64,000 bases of DNA from Carya illinoinensis (Eukaryota > Streptophyta > Magnoliopsida > Fagales > Juglandaceae), in NCBI RefSeq assembly GCF_018687715.1, contig NC_056764.1:2978501-3042500 (forward strand). Direction: 5' to 3'. Position numbers and translations under genes: made by a program. Positions within the stretch are counted from its first letter, which is position 1. Every line of letters begins with the position of its first letter. The notes beneath the pieces were generated by a model. It searched no databases, had not been told where the DNA came from, and saw only the letters and a list, made by a program, of their open reading frames with translations. Positions 1-12,433 of the stretch are shown piece by piece.

Positions 1-600
1 TGAATATTATATAGTATATAGTATATAGTATAAGTTATATTATATAGTATAATTAATATAATATAGACTACTATATACATGAAACTATGTTCATGTATTT
101 ATATAACATATATATTATATGTGATATTAACTAATATATATATATATAATAGTATATGTATTACATGACTTGTTTAATATATTTTTCATATTATATTGCA
201 GTTATAGGCTAATTAGATGACACTCTCTATTCTAGCACTATAAATGACACTATATATACTCAATTTTAGTTTTTGTATCATTATAATACACTCTAATTGC
301 TAGTAGTATAGATGACACTATATATAATAGTAGATATCCTATTATTAAATAATATTATAATAATAATATAATATAATAAACACTATATATATATGCATGT
401 GATACATATAACCCTATGCTATGATACCATATATATGTTATATATAATAGGTTAATATATGTACTTGACTATAATACTAGATGTAATATGATATTTTATA
501 CTATATATGTTACTAAACTATATAATATATGTTTGATTATATATTATATAGTTATATTACTCTATCTCTAAACTATAGTATATTTACAAGTTATTATATT
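1..600. other. AT-rich low-complexity DNA
   Basis: This stretch is almost entirely A/T, built of TATA, ATATAT and short variants of ACTATATAT. I see no coding frame. It lies on the outer side of the CACTA-like repeats that start near 640. It may be internal sequence of that transposon or its flank; no CACTAC-type left terminus is visible here. Confidence 0.6.
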
Positions 601-639
601 TAAAGGTATAGTGTAAAAAAAATACAATAAGCAACATTT

Positions 640-820
640 TAATTTGACGTTTGAACGGTTTAAAATAACCGTTCAAACGTATAAGAAAACGTTCGAACGG
701 TAATTTTCACGTTCGAACGGTAATTTTCACGTTCGAACGTGAAAATTAGAGGGGGAAAATTTTCCCGCTAATCTATTTGACGTTCGAACGTTCATTAAAT
801 AACCGTTCGAACGTCAATGT
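640..820. repeat. GTTCGAAC palindrome cluster 1
   Basis: About seven copies of a 10-bp palindrome CGTTCGAACG or one-base variants (CGTTTGAACG, CGTTCAAACG), several joined by the spacer GTAATTTTCA. The same motif recurs at 1218-1296 and 2220-2560 and is not prominent elsewhere in the window. I infer subterminal transposase-binding sites. Confidence 0.75.
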
Positions 821-1844
821 TCTACATTTACACGACAGAACCTCACAATCTCGCACTCGTTCCAGTCGACTTCCAATCTCTCCCACGCTCATTTTCTTCC
901 AACCAACGCCATTATTCTTCAATCCAGCCCTCAAATATTACTAACTTCTATCAATCTCTTATATTTTCGGATTAAGAGGTTGTTTTTACCGTTTGGTGAA
1001 GAGTATTTAAGTTTTGGGCATTGGGTACGGGTGGATTTTCCGGTTTATCTCTCCAAATCAGGTATTCTCCTTAAATATATTCTCATTTTAGATTTTATAT
1101 AAGTGTTTTCGTTTGCTATAATGAGTTCGTCATATAGTTTGCTGTCTTTTGATGTAATTTGGACTGTAAATGTTGAGGTTTTCGGAGGTTGAAGACGACT
1201 GTAATCTGGAATTAATCCGTTCGAACGGTACTCGTTTGCCGTTCGAACGTATGTCCTTAGATCGAACGGTGACTAGCACCGTTTGAACGTTATGTTGGTC
1301 AGTATTAAAATAATTAATACTTTAAATGCAGGAATTGAAATAAAAATTAATTATTTATAATCTACATTTAATAATACTTAAATACTTAAAAGATTAAAGT
1401 AATCAAATGAGAATGAATTCAATTACAAATCATCTAAAATTTAATAATACTTAAATATTTAATAGTTGAATTATTCAACTATAGGTTAATACAAATAGTT
1501 TTGTTTTAATAACACAAAAATACTTAATCTTTGAATTAATAAAATGAATTTTAAATAAAATACAAATAATCTAGATTTAATAATACTTAAATACTTAAAA
1601 GTTAAAAGTGATCAAATGAATTTGAATTAAAATATAAATTCCGAATTATAATTAATAAAATGAATGTTAATTACAATACAAATAGTTATAATTATTAACT
1701 AGAATGTTAATTACAATACAAATAGTTATAATTATTAACTAAAATGTTAATTAAAATACAAATAGTTATAATTAATAAAATATTTTGAAAGATATAAAAC
1801 AACTATCTAATTATTTAATAATATAAATACTTAATTAACATATC

Positions 1845-2027
1845 TTGCATTGTTTGTTTGATACATGTTCTATTGAAGAATTGGTTGCAAAACAACAAGA
1901 GTTAGAGGCTCAATTGGCGAGACAAGGAGACATGGAAATGCGCCTCAAAAAACATGAAGAAGAACAAGCAGAGTTCAGGAGAGATATGCAATTCCAAATG
2001 CAACAGTACAGGCCTCCAACCAACTGA
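1845..2027 (+). pseudogene. short transposon exon, coiled-coil tail
   Basis: This frame encodes a roughly 60-residue, strongly charged segment (EELVAKQQELEAQLARQ, then KKHEEEQAEFRRD) predicted to be a coiled coil, closing with PPTN and a stop. Plant CACTA-associated proteins of the Transposase_24 type often end in such a Gln/Glu/Arg-rich helix, and the position just inside the right-hand repeats fits a last exon. No upstream transposase exons remain in the window, so it is probably a remnant. The assignment is an inference from composition and position. Confidence 0.4.
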
Positions 2028-2219
2028 TGGTTTTTTACGTCTAGCTTATGACATTATCTAATTATGTATGAACAATGCTAATATCATGGTTATTTATTTC
2101 TTCGCACTTATTATAAAACTTTTGTGAGTAATTAAACAGTTCCTAATTTATGTTTTTCAAATATTATGGATGTCTATTTAATTTTTTTTTATAATTATTG
2201 ATTTTAATAAAAATAATAT

Positions 2220-2560
2220 CCGTTCGAACGACCGTGTCACGTTTGAACATTAATGGGTAGGGCGTTTAAACGATAATGTACCGTTCAAACATTAATGACC
2301 AAACCGTTCGAACGATACCAGATGCTCAAAAAAACATTCAAACGCAGGTCATTACCATAACGTTCGAACGTTGATCAGCACCGTTCGATCTGTTCCTTTA
2401 ACGTTCGAACGTAATTCTATTGATCGTTTGAACGTATCTTGATAACCGTTCAAAAGATACATTAACGTTCGAACGGTAACTGAGAAGCATTCGAACGCCA
2501 TTCTGGAACGAATTTTAACCGTGACAAAAAAAGTCATCGTTCGAACGGTATCGAACGGTC
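2220..2560. repeat. GTTCGAAC palindrome cluster 2
   Basis: About fifteen copies of the CGTTCGAACG palindrome or variants, spaced roughly 15-30 bp apart on both strands, immediately inside the GGGACGAAA repeats and the CACTAC-type terminus at 2741. Confidence 0.75.
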
Positions 2561-2741
2561 AATTTCAAAATCGTTCCAAAAGATATATTTTGGGACGAAA
2601 TTGTAATTTTCGTCCCAATATATCTTCTGGGACAGTGATGTTGGGACGACCTTGGGATGAAATTTTTTCGTCCCAAAAAATCTTTCGGGACGAAATCTAT
2701 ATATTTAATTTTCGTCCCAAAAAATATTTTTTGTTGTAGTG

Positions 2742-4186
2742 CCAGTTCGATCGTATCTGATGCAACTAATTTCTTTTCCTTTTCTGTTCGTGTACAAGGT
2801 AACTAGCTAATTATTAAAGACGAACCAAAATCGTAAGAAATTCTAATGACCATATTATATAAAAATAGTGTACATAGAACGGTCGATTCAATCAGAAATA
2901 AACCATGCAGTTGCCAATTAATTATGTACAGGGAGAGAATGGCACGTCACGATCAGTCGGGTGATCATATATATATATATATATATAATAATTATCAGCA
3001 CACCAACTGGGTGGTAGTCATGTACCCAACTCACGATCGATGTAACTTGTTCATGATCAAACCGAAGTTATTGATGTGAAAAAATAAATAAATTAAAATA
3101 AATGGATCTCATCACATGAGTGCCCTCGATCGATTGAGAAATATTTATATATATGTCGTAGTCATTGTCAAAGTCTAACTTGCGTCTTCATCAGATAACC
3201 AAACCGAAATGATCAAAATCTGCTTTCTTTGTCATGAATCTTTGGGTAGTTGGAATATTAATTAGTTAGGTGATTAATTTATTGAGTTATATAAAATCTC
3301 CTTATAAACGCAATTTCTCAAATAAATATATACTAATTTATCGTATCATGAAATTGATCTATATATTAATATGTGTGTGTACACGTGTGTTAACTTAATT
3401 CAGTATGTTCGAGTCTTATCCATCCACAGTGTCTTTTTATTTATCTCAACTAATTATCCCATCATCATGACTAGCATTCCGAGAAAAAGAACTAGCCACG
3501 TACAAAGTCATGAAAAGAATTACACTCATGATCACTGATCGAAACGCTGCTAGTGATAGCTAGCTTAGTGAAATTAAAACCTACATGAAAGTTGAATGAC
3601 AGGTACGTACGTGGTGATTCATTTGTAAAGCAACTGTTCTTAATTCTCAATATTAATTTGAAATATATATGTAAGAAAGGAAGAGCCTTTTCTTAAAAAT
3701 TCATAACCTGGCTAGGTAAATTGTTCAGATAATAATAATAATAATAATAATAATAATAGTTGTAGTAGTAGTAATGATAATATATACTACAATCACAACC
3801 CTTTTCACATGCATGCACGACATATAGGAATGTCCTTTGATAATGAAATGCCCCGGCCCACCACATGTCTTAAGATTCAAATTAGGCTACATAGATCACA
3901 ATAATGGCATCGATCGATCTCAAACAATGTTAGAGAGATTGTCATAAATTAAATGATGGCATGTTAGGCTTAAATACATAAGAGAAATCATCTTTAAGAA
4001 CTTTAAGTCAATGACACTCATACCAATCATGTATGTTTATTTAAATGGAAAACAAAGTGTGGAATTAAGACTTTTAAGCTCATCATGACACTCTTATATT
4101 CTAAATATATATATATATATTAGATTATCATTTGTCCTAAAAATTTGAAGCTTAGAAAATGTTGGAACCCTTTTTAGAGAAAATGT
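2742..4186. other. intergenic, no gene seen
   Basis: Ordinary AT-rich intergenic DNA. It holds an AT run at 2967-2988 and a TAA/ATA microsatellite at 3728-3758. Frames are short and lack recognisable motifs. Confidence 0.6.
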
Positions 4187-5160
4187 TTTTTTTTTTTTTT
4201 TTTTTTAAGGAATATCTCATTGATAATAAAATTGATCAAATATAGAGATAAGAGATACTGGTCCGAGTTTACAGCAGATGGAACTTTTACAGTGAGGAGT
4301 GGCTATTTTGTGGCATTAACTATGAAGAAATTGAAGGAGGGGGATTCCTCTATGAAGAGTGGGATTGAAAAATGCTGGAAAAGGTTGTGGAGTATGGAGG
4401 TGTCTGGAATAGTCAAGAGTTTCCTTGGGAAAGCTTGTAAGAATGTGTTACCAACTAGGCTTAAACTGTATCATAAACACATTATTAATAGTCCTTTACG
4501 TTTGGTGTGTCAGAGAGAGGAAGAATCAGTTGCTCATGTGCTTTGGAGTTGTATAGCGGCAAATGATGTATGGGTGGATGTTACTAGCCCAGTTCAAAAG
4601 TGGAATGTAAATGAGTTAGATTCTCTGGAGGTTTGTAGGAGATGTATAGAGACACTTACAGAAGCAAATTTATGTTGGGTTGCTATAACAATGAGGAAGA
4701 TATGACTAAGAAGGAATAAATATGTTTCTGAAAGCAAAATGATAGATCCAAGGAAAATAATTGAAGGCAAAGATGATGTACTAGAAGATTTTAAAAGTGT
4801 TGAGGTTTCAAGGCAGGAAGTTAATCATGTTAGATTAAAGACTGATATTATTCAAAGGTGGAGAAATCCTAAAGTTGGCTTCATTAAGGCTAACTAGGAT
4901 GCTACAGTGGATGAAGGAAATAAGAAGATGGAGATTGTGATCATTATACGAGATAAGAAAGGTGAGATACTGATCTCATCTCACTCCTTGCAAACAAAAA
5001 GTTCCAATCAAAACCTGTGTTAGCTGAATACATGGCCTTATGGGCAAGTAGTGGATGATATGAAAATGATGCTTAAGAGTAGAAACGACTGGAAGGTGGT
5101 GCTTACACCCGTAATTGTGTTGCACATCAGATAACTAAATTGAGTTTTTTTTTATGAGAG
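4187..5160 (+). pseudogene. L1-type LINE remnant (zf-RVT and RNase H regions)
   Basis: The frame 4220-4705 matches the zinc-knuckle region of plant non-LTR retrotransposon polyproteins: a Trp-rich start, GKACKNVLPTRLKLYHK, then Cys-X5-ES-X2-H-X3-WSC and a trailing W. After the stop at 4704 the same frame continues to RWRNPKVGFIKAN, stop, DATVDEGNKK and IIIRDKKGEI, which is the N-terminal half of the RVT_3 RNase H domain, with more stops. The catalytic reverse transcriptase lies outside and is absent. A T-run at 4187-4206 followed by an ATTGATAATAAAATTGATCA stretch suggests a separate minus-strand LINE tail abutting it. Decayed, not a functional gene. Confidence 0.8.
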
Positions 5161-5716
5161 TGAGATTGTAACAATCAATGAAGGTTCTGAGTAGGGGACA
5201 GCATTGGCCGATCCGGACTAAATAAACCAACGGGATCAGTCTTCTTCAGAAATGGGAGGATCGAATTCATTCGGTCCGGTCCGCAGTCCAAGGATTTGTC
5301 ACCTCGGACTGAAACCGAATGAAAAATTAAAATATATATTATGTATATAAATAATTGTATAAATTAATTATATATATAACAATATTACATAAGTATTATA
5401 TTCTTTAATGTATAACTATAATATATAGTATTAGTATATATTAATATATTAACATATTATTAGAGTTATAGTATATGTATAAATTTATAGTAGTATTATT
5501 ATAATAAACTTATTTCTAGTATTAAATCACTATAATTACATAAGGTATTATTTAATATAGTATTACCAATTTATCACTAACTTAGTATATATATTTAGTT
5601 ATATATTTAAATGATGGTATTAGTACTAACTCTATAACTATATATATTTAGATCAATGTATTATTATATTTTTTAATGTATAACTATAATATATAGTATT
5701 AGTATATATTAATAAC

Positions 5717-8700
5717 TGTAACAGCCCGCTAGAAATTTAACGGTGAAATTTCTATTGGCTTTAGGAATCTCGTGAAGATCCGATAAGTTTTCACGAATCT
5801 ATTAATCGTATAGTTAATGTTATTACTCACTATGGTATCAGAAGTGTGTTTTTGATTATTGAAGATAGTTAGAAAGTTTTAATTGGACACATGAAAAGAT
5901 TTTAGCCACCTTACTCTTCCAAGTCTACTCTCTACTTTTGAAAAATAGCCTAAACTGATTTTGTGGATATTATTGGATAAAAAAAAGAAATATCTTGAAC
6001 TAATTTTCGTGAATATTATTGGGTAAAAATATCTTGAGCTGATTTTTATAGATATTATTAGATAAAAATATCTTAAGCTAATTTTTGTAGATATTATTGG
6101 ATAGAAATATCTTGAGATGATCTTTTATAGATATTTTAGGTAGGAAAAACCTATACTCAACTTTCAACTCCAGCCTTATCATCTTCCATATCTCGTCCAT
6201 AAGTATCTCCAGCCACCACCTACGAACTTATCTTCATTTACACGTTCTATTAAAAGAATATCAAACACTCTCTCTCGGACAGCTTTTAGGAGTTCTTTTG
6301 CACGCCCATTTCGAAACTTTTGTAAGTGTTTTATCATAAAATCTCCTTCATATAAGTTGTTTCTTTTTTAGTCTAGTTTACGTGAATATCTTATTTGTCC
6401 CATTTGAAAATCATTTGATCAGTCAAATATTATGTAAACTATAAAAAGGTCATTCTGGGAGATAAACTGGAGAATATGTTATAGTTTGGAATTTTTGACC
6501 AAGCTAATGGATAGATATTGGTCTAAAATTTGTATGGAGTATTGTTAACATGTATATATGATTATTGGTTGAGGATTTTTGCATGATTAAAGGTTTTGAT
6601 GAAAGATTTTCTTAAATTTAGAAACTTAGAAACTGGAAGAGGAAAAACAGTTTCTGTTTTGAGAAAGTTTAACTCTTTGGTGGTCTAAACCTATTCCAAT
6701 GACTTTGATAATTTTATTGGAGGATCCTAAGCATCTTATTTACATGTTATATTATTATTTTGAAGATATTTGATGTTAGTTTCAAAGATATGAAATTTTA
6801 TACAAAGAGATATTCAGATAAGCTAAAGTGTGGATGTTTTTGGCTAAATTTATGTTTTGGTTAATTTTTAACCATGTGATCTTGAATTAGAAGCTTATAT
6901 ATGTTTTAAGATATCTTTTTAAATCATGTGATGGTTTGATTTGAAGATCACATCTTTATAAGTTATAAATCAAAAGGTTAATCAAAACAAGTTAGAAACA
7001 AAAAATCAATGGAAATAGTATATGAGAATTTAGGCCCTATGGAATTTTAATAGTTGTAATTAGTTTTGAATTTTTCTAAATTGATATTTGAGTTGAGGAT
7101 AAAATTTACATGAAGCATGTAAATTTTGGTGACTTTTGAAATTAGTATACAAAATTCTTAAGTTATGGGTTAAACGGTCATTTTCTTAAATGCAGAGAGT
7201 AAAATGGAAATTTTACTCTTTAAGTTAGTATTTTTCATATTTCAATTTATTAGTGATTTAGTGCTAACTTTTAGAATCACTAATTACAGTTCCTCATGAT
7301 CACGCTTAAGGTTTTATAAGAAACGTGGAGATCGAGGTAAGTTAGCTTTTAACTTACTAACAGTCTACTATGGATGTGTGCTAAGTAAAGGAACTACAGT
7401 ATATATATATATATGTGTGTGTGTGTGTTATCATATATGTCATGCCATGTCAAGTTATCACATAATTGTCTGTTAGATAGAATTTATTTTGTCATCAGTT
7501 TTTATTTGTTACATAATATATTCTGTCATGTGTTGCTATACATTACAAGTACGCCATGTTAAGTATGCCATCTATTACATGTATATCAAGTTATGTAATA
7601 TTCGCTGTTGCAAGTATGTCATATTAAATATGTTGTCTATTATATGTCATGTTACGAAATGTTTCTATCTCAAGTTGGTAATGTCTTTCAAGTTATGTTC
7701 AAGTCACGTTATGTTACGTCAGGGTTTCAGTCCTTTCGTATTCCAGTCATGTTTCATCTTGAGTTACATTCAGTTTTGTGGGGTCCACAACAACTGTGGC
7801 ACACGAAGTATGGGGTCACAGCAATTGTGACGCATACACTACGTGAAACATAGCAATTGTGACACGTAGAATACATGGGGCCACAACAACTATGGAGTAT
7901 GTATTTAACTGTATTGTGATACGTAGAATACATGGGGCCACAACAACTGTGGAGTATGTATTTAACTGCATTATGACGTGTAGAATACATGAGGCCACAA
8001 CAACTGTGGAGTATGTATTTACACGTAGAATACATAGAGCCACAATAACTGTGGAGTATGTATTTTTCATGTTAAGTCAAGTTTCAGATCAAGTTCATGT
8101 CAAGTCAAGTTCAGTTCACGTTTCAATTTAAGTTATGTCAATTATGTTATATTGTACGTCAAGTTATGCTTCAATTACTTATGAATTTGATTATGCATTC
8201 ATGCTTTTACTGTCATCCATGTATCATTAGTCTGTGTGGAAGTTTGTTTTGTTAACTTACTGAGATTTGTAATCAAATCTCACTGTGGTAGTCCCAACTA
8301 CCATTCTCCCGAATGGTAGATCTTGTTACAGGACCTGAAGGAGAATCAGGAGCTGACCAACTAGACACAGTCGACTGAACGACGATGCGTCCTTAATATT
8401 AATATAGTAGTTAAATTACTACTTGTACGATGGAGTTGCATCTCCAGTACTTTTTGGATCATAACTATTTTGGATTAGTGCTATGATCTTAGTTATTCAA
8501 TGGATCTTTATATATGAAGTATGTTTTAAGTATTTGGGATATTTTCAATTTGGTGCATAATATTGCTAAAGAAAAAATTTATCTGCTGCGAATATTGCAT
8601 AATGTTATATGCATATTAGGAATATTGCATCTTATATGTCATGAACGGGGGCAGGTAACATTGTGTTGCATGTCTCGACGTTTCAAATATCCGTCCAATC

Positions 8701-8725
8701 CCAAATGGAATTTGGGGCCGTCACA
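5717..8725. mobile_element. solo-LTR-like element, 3.0 kb, target duplication ATAAC
   Basis: The element starts TGTAACAGCCC and ends GGCCGTCACA, so it has the TG...CA ends of an LTR, and it is flanked by identical 5-bp copies ATAAC (5712-5716 and 8726-8730). Read on the minus strand it starts TGTGACGGCCCCAAATT, close to the start of the second element at 20501 (TGTGACGCCCCCAAATC). The two therefore look like related families in opposite orientation. No gag, protease, reverse transcriptase or integrase frame is present, so it is most simply a solo LTR or a large non-autonomous derivative. It contains a minisatellite at 7859-8065. Confidence 0.75.
7859..8065. repeat. minisatellite, 57-bp unit, four copies
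   Basis: Two full 57-bp units (7859-7915 and 7916-7972) are followed by shortened copies of about 48 and 45 bp. Each contains GTAGAATACATG, then GCCACAACAACTGTGGAGTA. Degenerate relatives extend back to about 7785. Each unit contains CCACAACAACTGTGG, a small inverted repeat. Open frames across the array are a by-product of the repeat. Confidence 0.8.
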
Positions 8726-9852
8726 ATAACTGTACAATTTATTATTTATTATAATAAGTCACTTAATTTGAATTTAATATTTTAAATAATTTTTTTCTAT
8801 TAATCAATTTAAAAAAAAAAGGAGGGGTTGGACCAACCGGACCGAATTGATAACTACCGATCTAGTCCCTAAGGATGTCCGGTTTTGTCTGGTCCAATCT
8901 AAAAAAATGATGGATCGAAAATTACCTAGACCAAACCAAACCGGACCATGCTCTCCCTTATATCTTAATATTGAGATTATCTCAAATAATATCTTATTAG
9001 AGAAAATGTAATTTAAAGATGTACGTAGACGTTAAAAGGTAATTTCCTTATTATATAAGATACTAGCTAGGATTTGACAATAACAACTTCACAACACGCA
9101 TGATTAGCAAGCCTTCTCTAAGTATCTGTAAAATAATTCTTATCACAAAGAATGGGCCTCTACTAATTGATCTCCAACCTCAACCCTGGTTTTGGAAGTA
9201 TCTAGCAAGCTAGCTAACATAATTCCATACTTCGAGTTTATTTTGCTGGAAACTCGGGACGATATCTTCTTTTCTTTGGCAGGTACCCGCATATATTTTC
9301 CCGTGAATCTGCTTTTCCTCGTTTGAGATATTTTAAGACGCGCGTACGGTTATTAGTTTCTTTTTCTTGATCGTTCTTCATGATGCATAGAGTCTATATA
9401 TTTATATTTATATGCTTGTGACGTAGCTGCAGGATCATTAATATCTTTCATGATCCATCGTGCATTCACTTCCATGATAGATCATGGAAAATCCCCGGTG
9501 ATTGTAATATCATTGGGCTTGATCTCTAGAATTAAACTTAATTCTACCTAACTTTTTTCCTCTCGTCTCGGCAAACAACAGCAGATCCTTTCTCCTGGTC
9601 CGGAAACCAAACTTCCACTTGAGTTTGCCATGAAACCTACTATAATGAATGGATCAAGTACGCACTTGACTCTAATCCCGTACGTGCATTAATTTAGATT
9701 ATTCTGTTCCCCTCGCGTTCCTTAAACGCGCTTAATTTCCTTCCTTCGCTGCACTCTATCGTCCTGATCCCCCGTGGATCTCTAGATACTCTTTTTAAGT
9801 CCAAACTGTGGCTACAGATCAACCAACGAGGCTGGGAAACGAAAGCTAGCGG

Positions 9853-9853
<1 letters not shown>

Positions 9854-9884
<31 letters not shown>
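9854..9884 (+). repeat. G31 homopolymer
   Basis: Thirty-one consecutive G bases on the plus strand, preceded by GGC. The sequence could form intramolecular G-quadruplexes; its exact length is a likely assembly uncertainty. Confidence 0.9.
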
Positions 9885-9888
<4 letters not shown>

Positions 9889-10831
9889 ATCTCTAGTCGA
9901 CGAAACAATAGCGGTCAAGATATATATGGATCCCATAGTTTAGTAAGTCAGGAACTATATATAATGAAAGTTGCGATAAGAGCTAGCTAGCGCTTTTACT
10001 TTCTTTGTACGACCCAATGTTAACAAATTATACACACACACACACATATATATATACTAGAAATTAAGTAAAACAGCTAAGAAACTAATTTCTTGACTCT
10101 TAAAATATTGGCAGTAACTTTAATTGCAAATGATCGAGCATGCCACATTAGTTCCTCAAGCTTTTATTCAGAAGTAGTACGTAGCTTTGTCCTAATATTC
10201 ATAAACAGTCTAGACTCTAGCCAATTGGAATTCCAGAGTTTATATATTGGACCTACCTCCGAAACACGCAAATGCATGGTAGAAGTTTTAAGCTTTATTT
10301 TTCACAAAAGCAGACGTCACAAATTTATGTTTCACAAGTTAATTATAATCTCGTGTCAGTATTACGTACGTACACGTACGATCGAGTTTGATGAAACTTG
10401 CACTATATACTTTGATCCGAAATGCTAAACACATGCATGGGTTCGTGTACAAGTAAGGACCCGTATGTATAGATATCAATGCTCTATTTTTATACCGGTC
10501 CAAATAATTGAACCCTTTCTCTCTCTCGTGGACACACGCATCAATGCGGACGGCAGAAACCCGATCACACAACGATAAAATATTCGAGACAAGTTAGGGT
10601 ATAGATCACCTTGACCATACATATATATATATATTATATAAAACCAAGTGAGTGCTGCAAATAGAAAAAAAAATACCGATTAGTGAGGGCCTCCTCACCA
10701 TTCTTATTAATTAGCATCGTAATTTATATAATCATCACCATCGTAATCTTTATCGCAGTCATACATTTAGTAATTTTCAAATCCATGTAAACCGACATGT
10801 TTCAATATTATATAAACAAAAATTTTATGTG

Positions 10832-10948
10832 CAGTTATTTTTGTGGACTCTTTTGTGCACTCCAGTGATATGATTGGTTGTGTATTAAAAAAAATTAATC
10901 CAGCCAATCATATCAATGGAGTGCGCAGAGAGTGCACAAAAATGACTG
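10832..10948. mobile_element. hairpin-forming MITE-like inverted repeat
   Basis: Two arms (CAGTTATTTTTGTG...GATATGATTGG and CCAATCATATCAATGGAG...CAAAAATGACTG) of about 45-50 bp pair nearly completely around a loop of about 25 bp. This is a foldback MITE structure. AT-rich flanks make the target duplication unreadable. If transcribed, it would give a long stem like a young microRNA precursor. Confidence 0.6.
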
Positions 10949-11927
10949 TATATAACATTACTCTTATATAAATATATAAGATCATGTATGTATGATGGTA
11001 GTTTTAAAAACAAGTTAAATATTAATTGTCACGATCATCTCTCACCATCGTATGACATCATGGACTAACAGTTCCATGGATTACGAGTGCTGAGAATTGA
11101 CATTTTCGACGCTAATGGGATCCACGTGTCACAACAAAAGGATAGTGCACATTTCCCACAGGCGGTCACGAAACCTTTTTATTCTGGTTAAAAGAGTTTC
11201 AACCCACCTAGTACCATAGCCAACATGATTATTTAATTGTTAATTTGCTAGACAAAACCCCAAGTCATATAATGTCAGCGTTGGAGTACTCGAAACTTGA
11301 TGGACTATGCTTGGACTTTCTTTTAAAAAAATGTAGACTTCAAGGAAAAATGAGTTCTATTGCTTAAAGTGTACAAGTATATGACACGCCAATTTAATAT
11401 TTCCCCAATTAATTTATAACGAAGAGAGATAGAGAGGAGTCATATATATGGCTATCCTGGATGCCCGAGTTTATTTGTTTAGTTGGCTCTTTCTACTTTT
11501 ACCTGGAAAGCAGGCGTGGAAGACATAACAGACCCATTAACAATTTCAAGAAAAAAGTAGGGGACATAAGAAGAAAATCCATGAGATTTTTTAATTTAAA
11601 GGCTAGCTGAACCTGAAAGGTGTCTAGTTTCAAGGTACAATATTCCTCATGGGTATTGCTTCCAAGTTCCAAAAATGCAAGATAATGTACTCATCATACA
11701 AACATAATCATCATGCATGTCTTCAACTTCAAGATCAGAACAACTTCAAAGTATATCCTTAATACTTTATCCTCCTCACTATTGTCCTGATTTATAAACG
11801 GTTATAGTAATGTTTTCATGTTGCATGTCGTGTATCTATGGCAGTGGTTTACTTGCAGACATAGCCGACAAGATTAATGAGAGTGAACCAAGGAACTAAC
11901 TCCATAAAATCGCATATCACTGAATAC

Positions 11928-11930
<3 letters not shown>

Positions 11931-11963
<33 letters not shown>
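11931..11963. repeat. (CT)16 microsatellite
   Basis: Uninterrupted TC/CT dinucleotide run of 33 bp in intergenic DNA. Confidence 0.95.
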
Positions 11964-11966
<3 letters not shown>

Positions 11967-12382
11967 CTATATATACACACACATGCATGCAATCAAAGAA
12001 TTTACTTTAGATACAAAATAAGTATTTTATTTTCAGAAAGTAGTCAATAACTTACATGGTTTAGCATTAATGCTGGAAACAAGACGAACAGATCAAAATT
12101 ATTGAAAAACCACGTGATGACAGTGTTATTGTATGTGTTAATTTATATAATTAGATACTGTGTTTGGACGTTGCTTGTAACTTGGACAATGAAAGGTGAA
12201 GGGCCATGAAACCAAGCAACCACGTGAGTCATCTTGATGGTAGTTTAGAAAGGAAGTGTGGACAGATGGAGGGAGAAACCTTCATTGGGTTATCATATGT
12301 TATTTATGACGAGTTTCCTTCATCTTCAAATTATGTTCACATGTAGGTCAGACAAGTATATGAATTAAGAAAGCAAGAGATG

Positions 12383-12388
<6 letters not shown>

Positions 12389-12430
<42 letters not shown>
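12389..12430. repeat. (GA)21 microsatellite
   Basis: Uninterrupted GA run of 42 bp in intergenic DNA. Confidence 0.95.

Positions 12431-12433
<3 letters not shown>

Larger units (their letters stand above)
601..2741 (+). mobile_element. CACTA (En/Spm)-like transposon, right-hand part
   Basis: The right edge reads TTTTTTGTTGTAGTG, the reverse complement of a CACTACAACAAAA terminus, which is the hallmark of CACTA elements. Inside it, 2577-2730 carries several copies of GGGACGAAA in both orientations (subterminal repeats). Further in are clusters of a palindrome based on CGTTCGAACG (640-820, 1218-1296, 2220-2560), the kind of array transposases of this superfamily bind. Between them, 830-1060 looks like a transcribed leader ending at a possible donor (CAG/GTATTC), followed by a short coding piece at 1845-2027. 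The left terminus was not found, so the element either extends out of the window or is an internally deleted copy with a degenerate left end near 600. The superfamily call rests on the terminus and repeat structure. Confidence 0.65.
5192..8960. mobile_element. old TIR element (hAT-like), split by an LTR insertion
   Basis: The left end (TAGGGGACAGCATTGG) and the reverse complement of the right end (TAAGGGAGAGCATGG) are imperfect inverted repeats. Both continue into GG-TCCGG-rich subterminal sequence (5220-5310; 8820-8950). The interior is AT-rich and includes a roughly 45-bp direct repeat (5401-5450 versus 5668-5715). I see no transposase, so it is non-autonomous. No clear 8-bp target duplication was found, so the superfamily is tentative. 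The LTR element at 5717-8725 sits inside it and is therefore younger. Confidence 0.5.

Noticed and set aside
7489..8131. Several frames around the minisatellite in the LTR element
   Set aside because: Repetitive translation of a 57-bp tandem unit, readable in many frames on both strands.
9694..9936. Minus-strand frame with a polyproline run
   Set aside because: The polyproline is just the G31 homopolymer; no conserved sequence around it.
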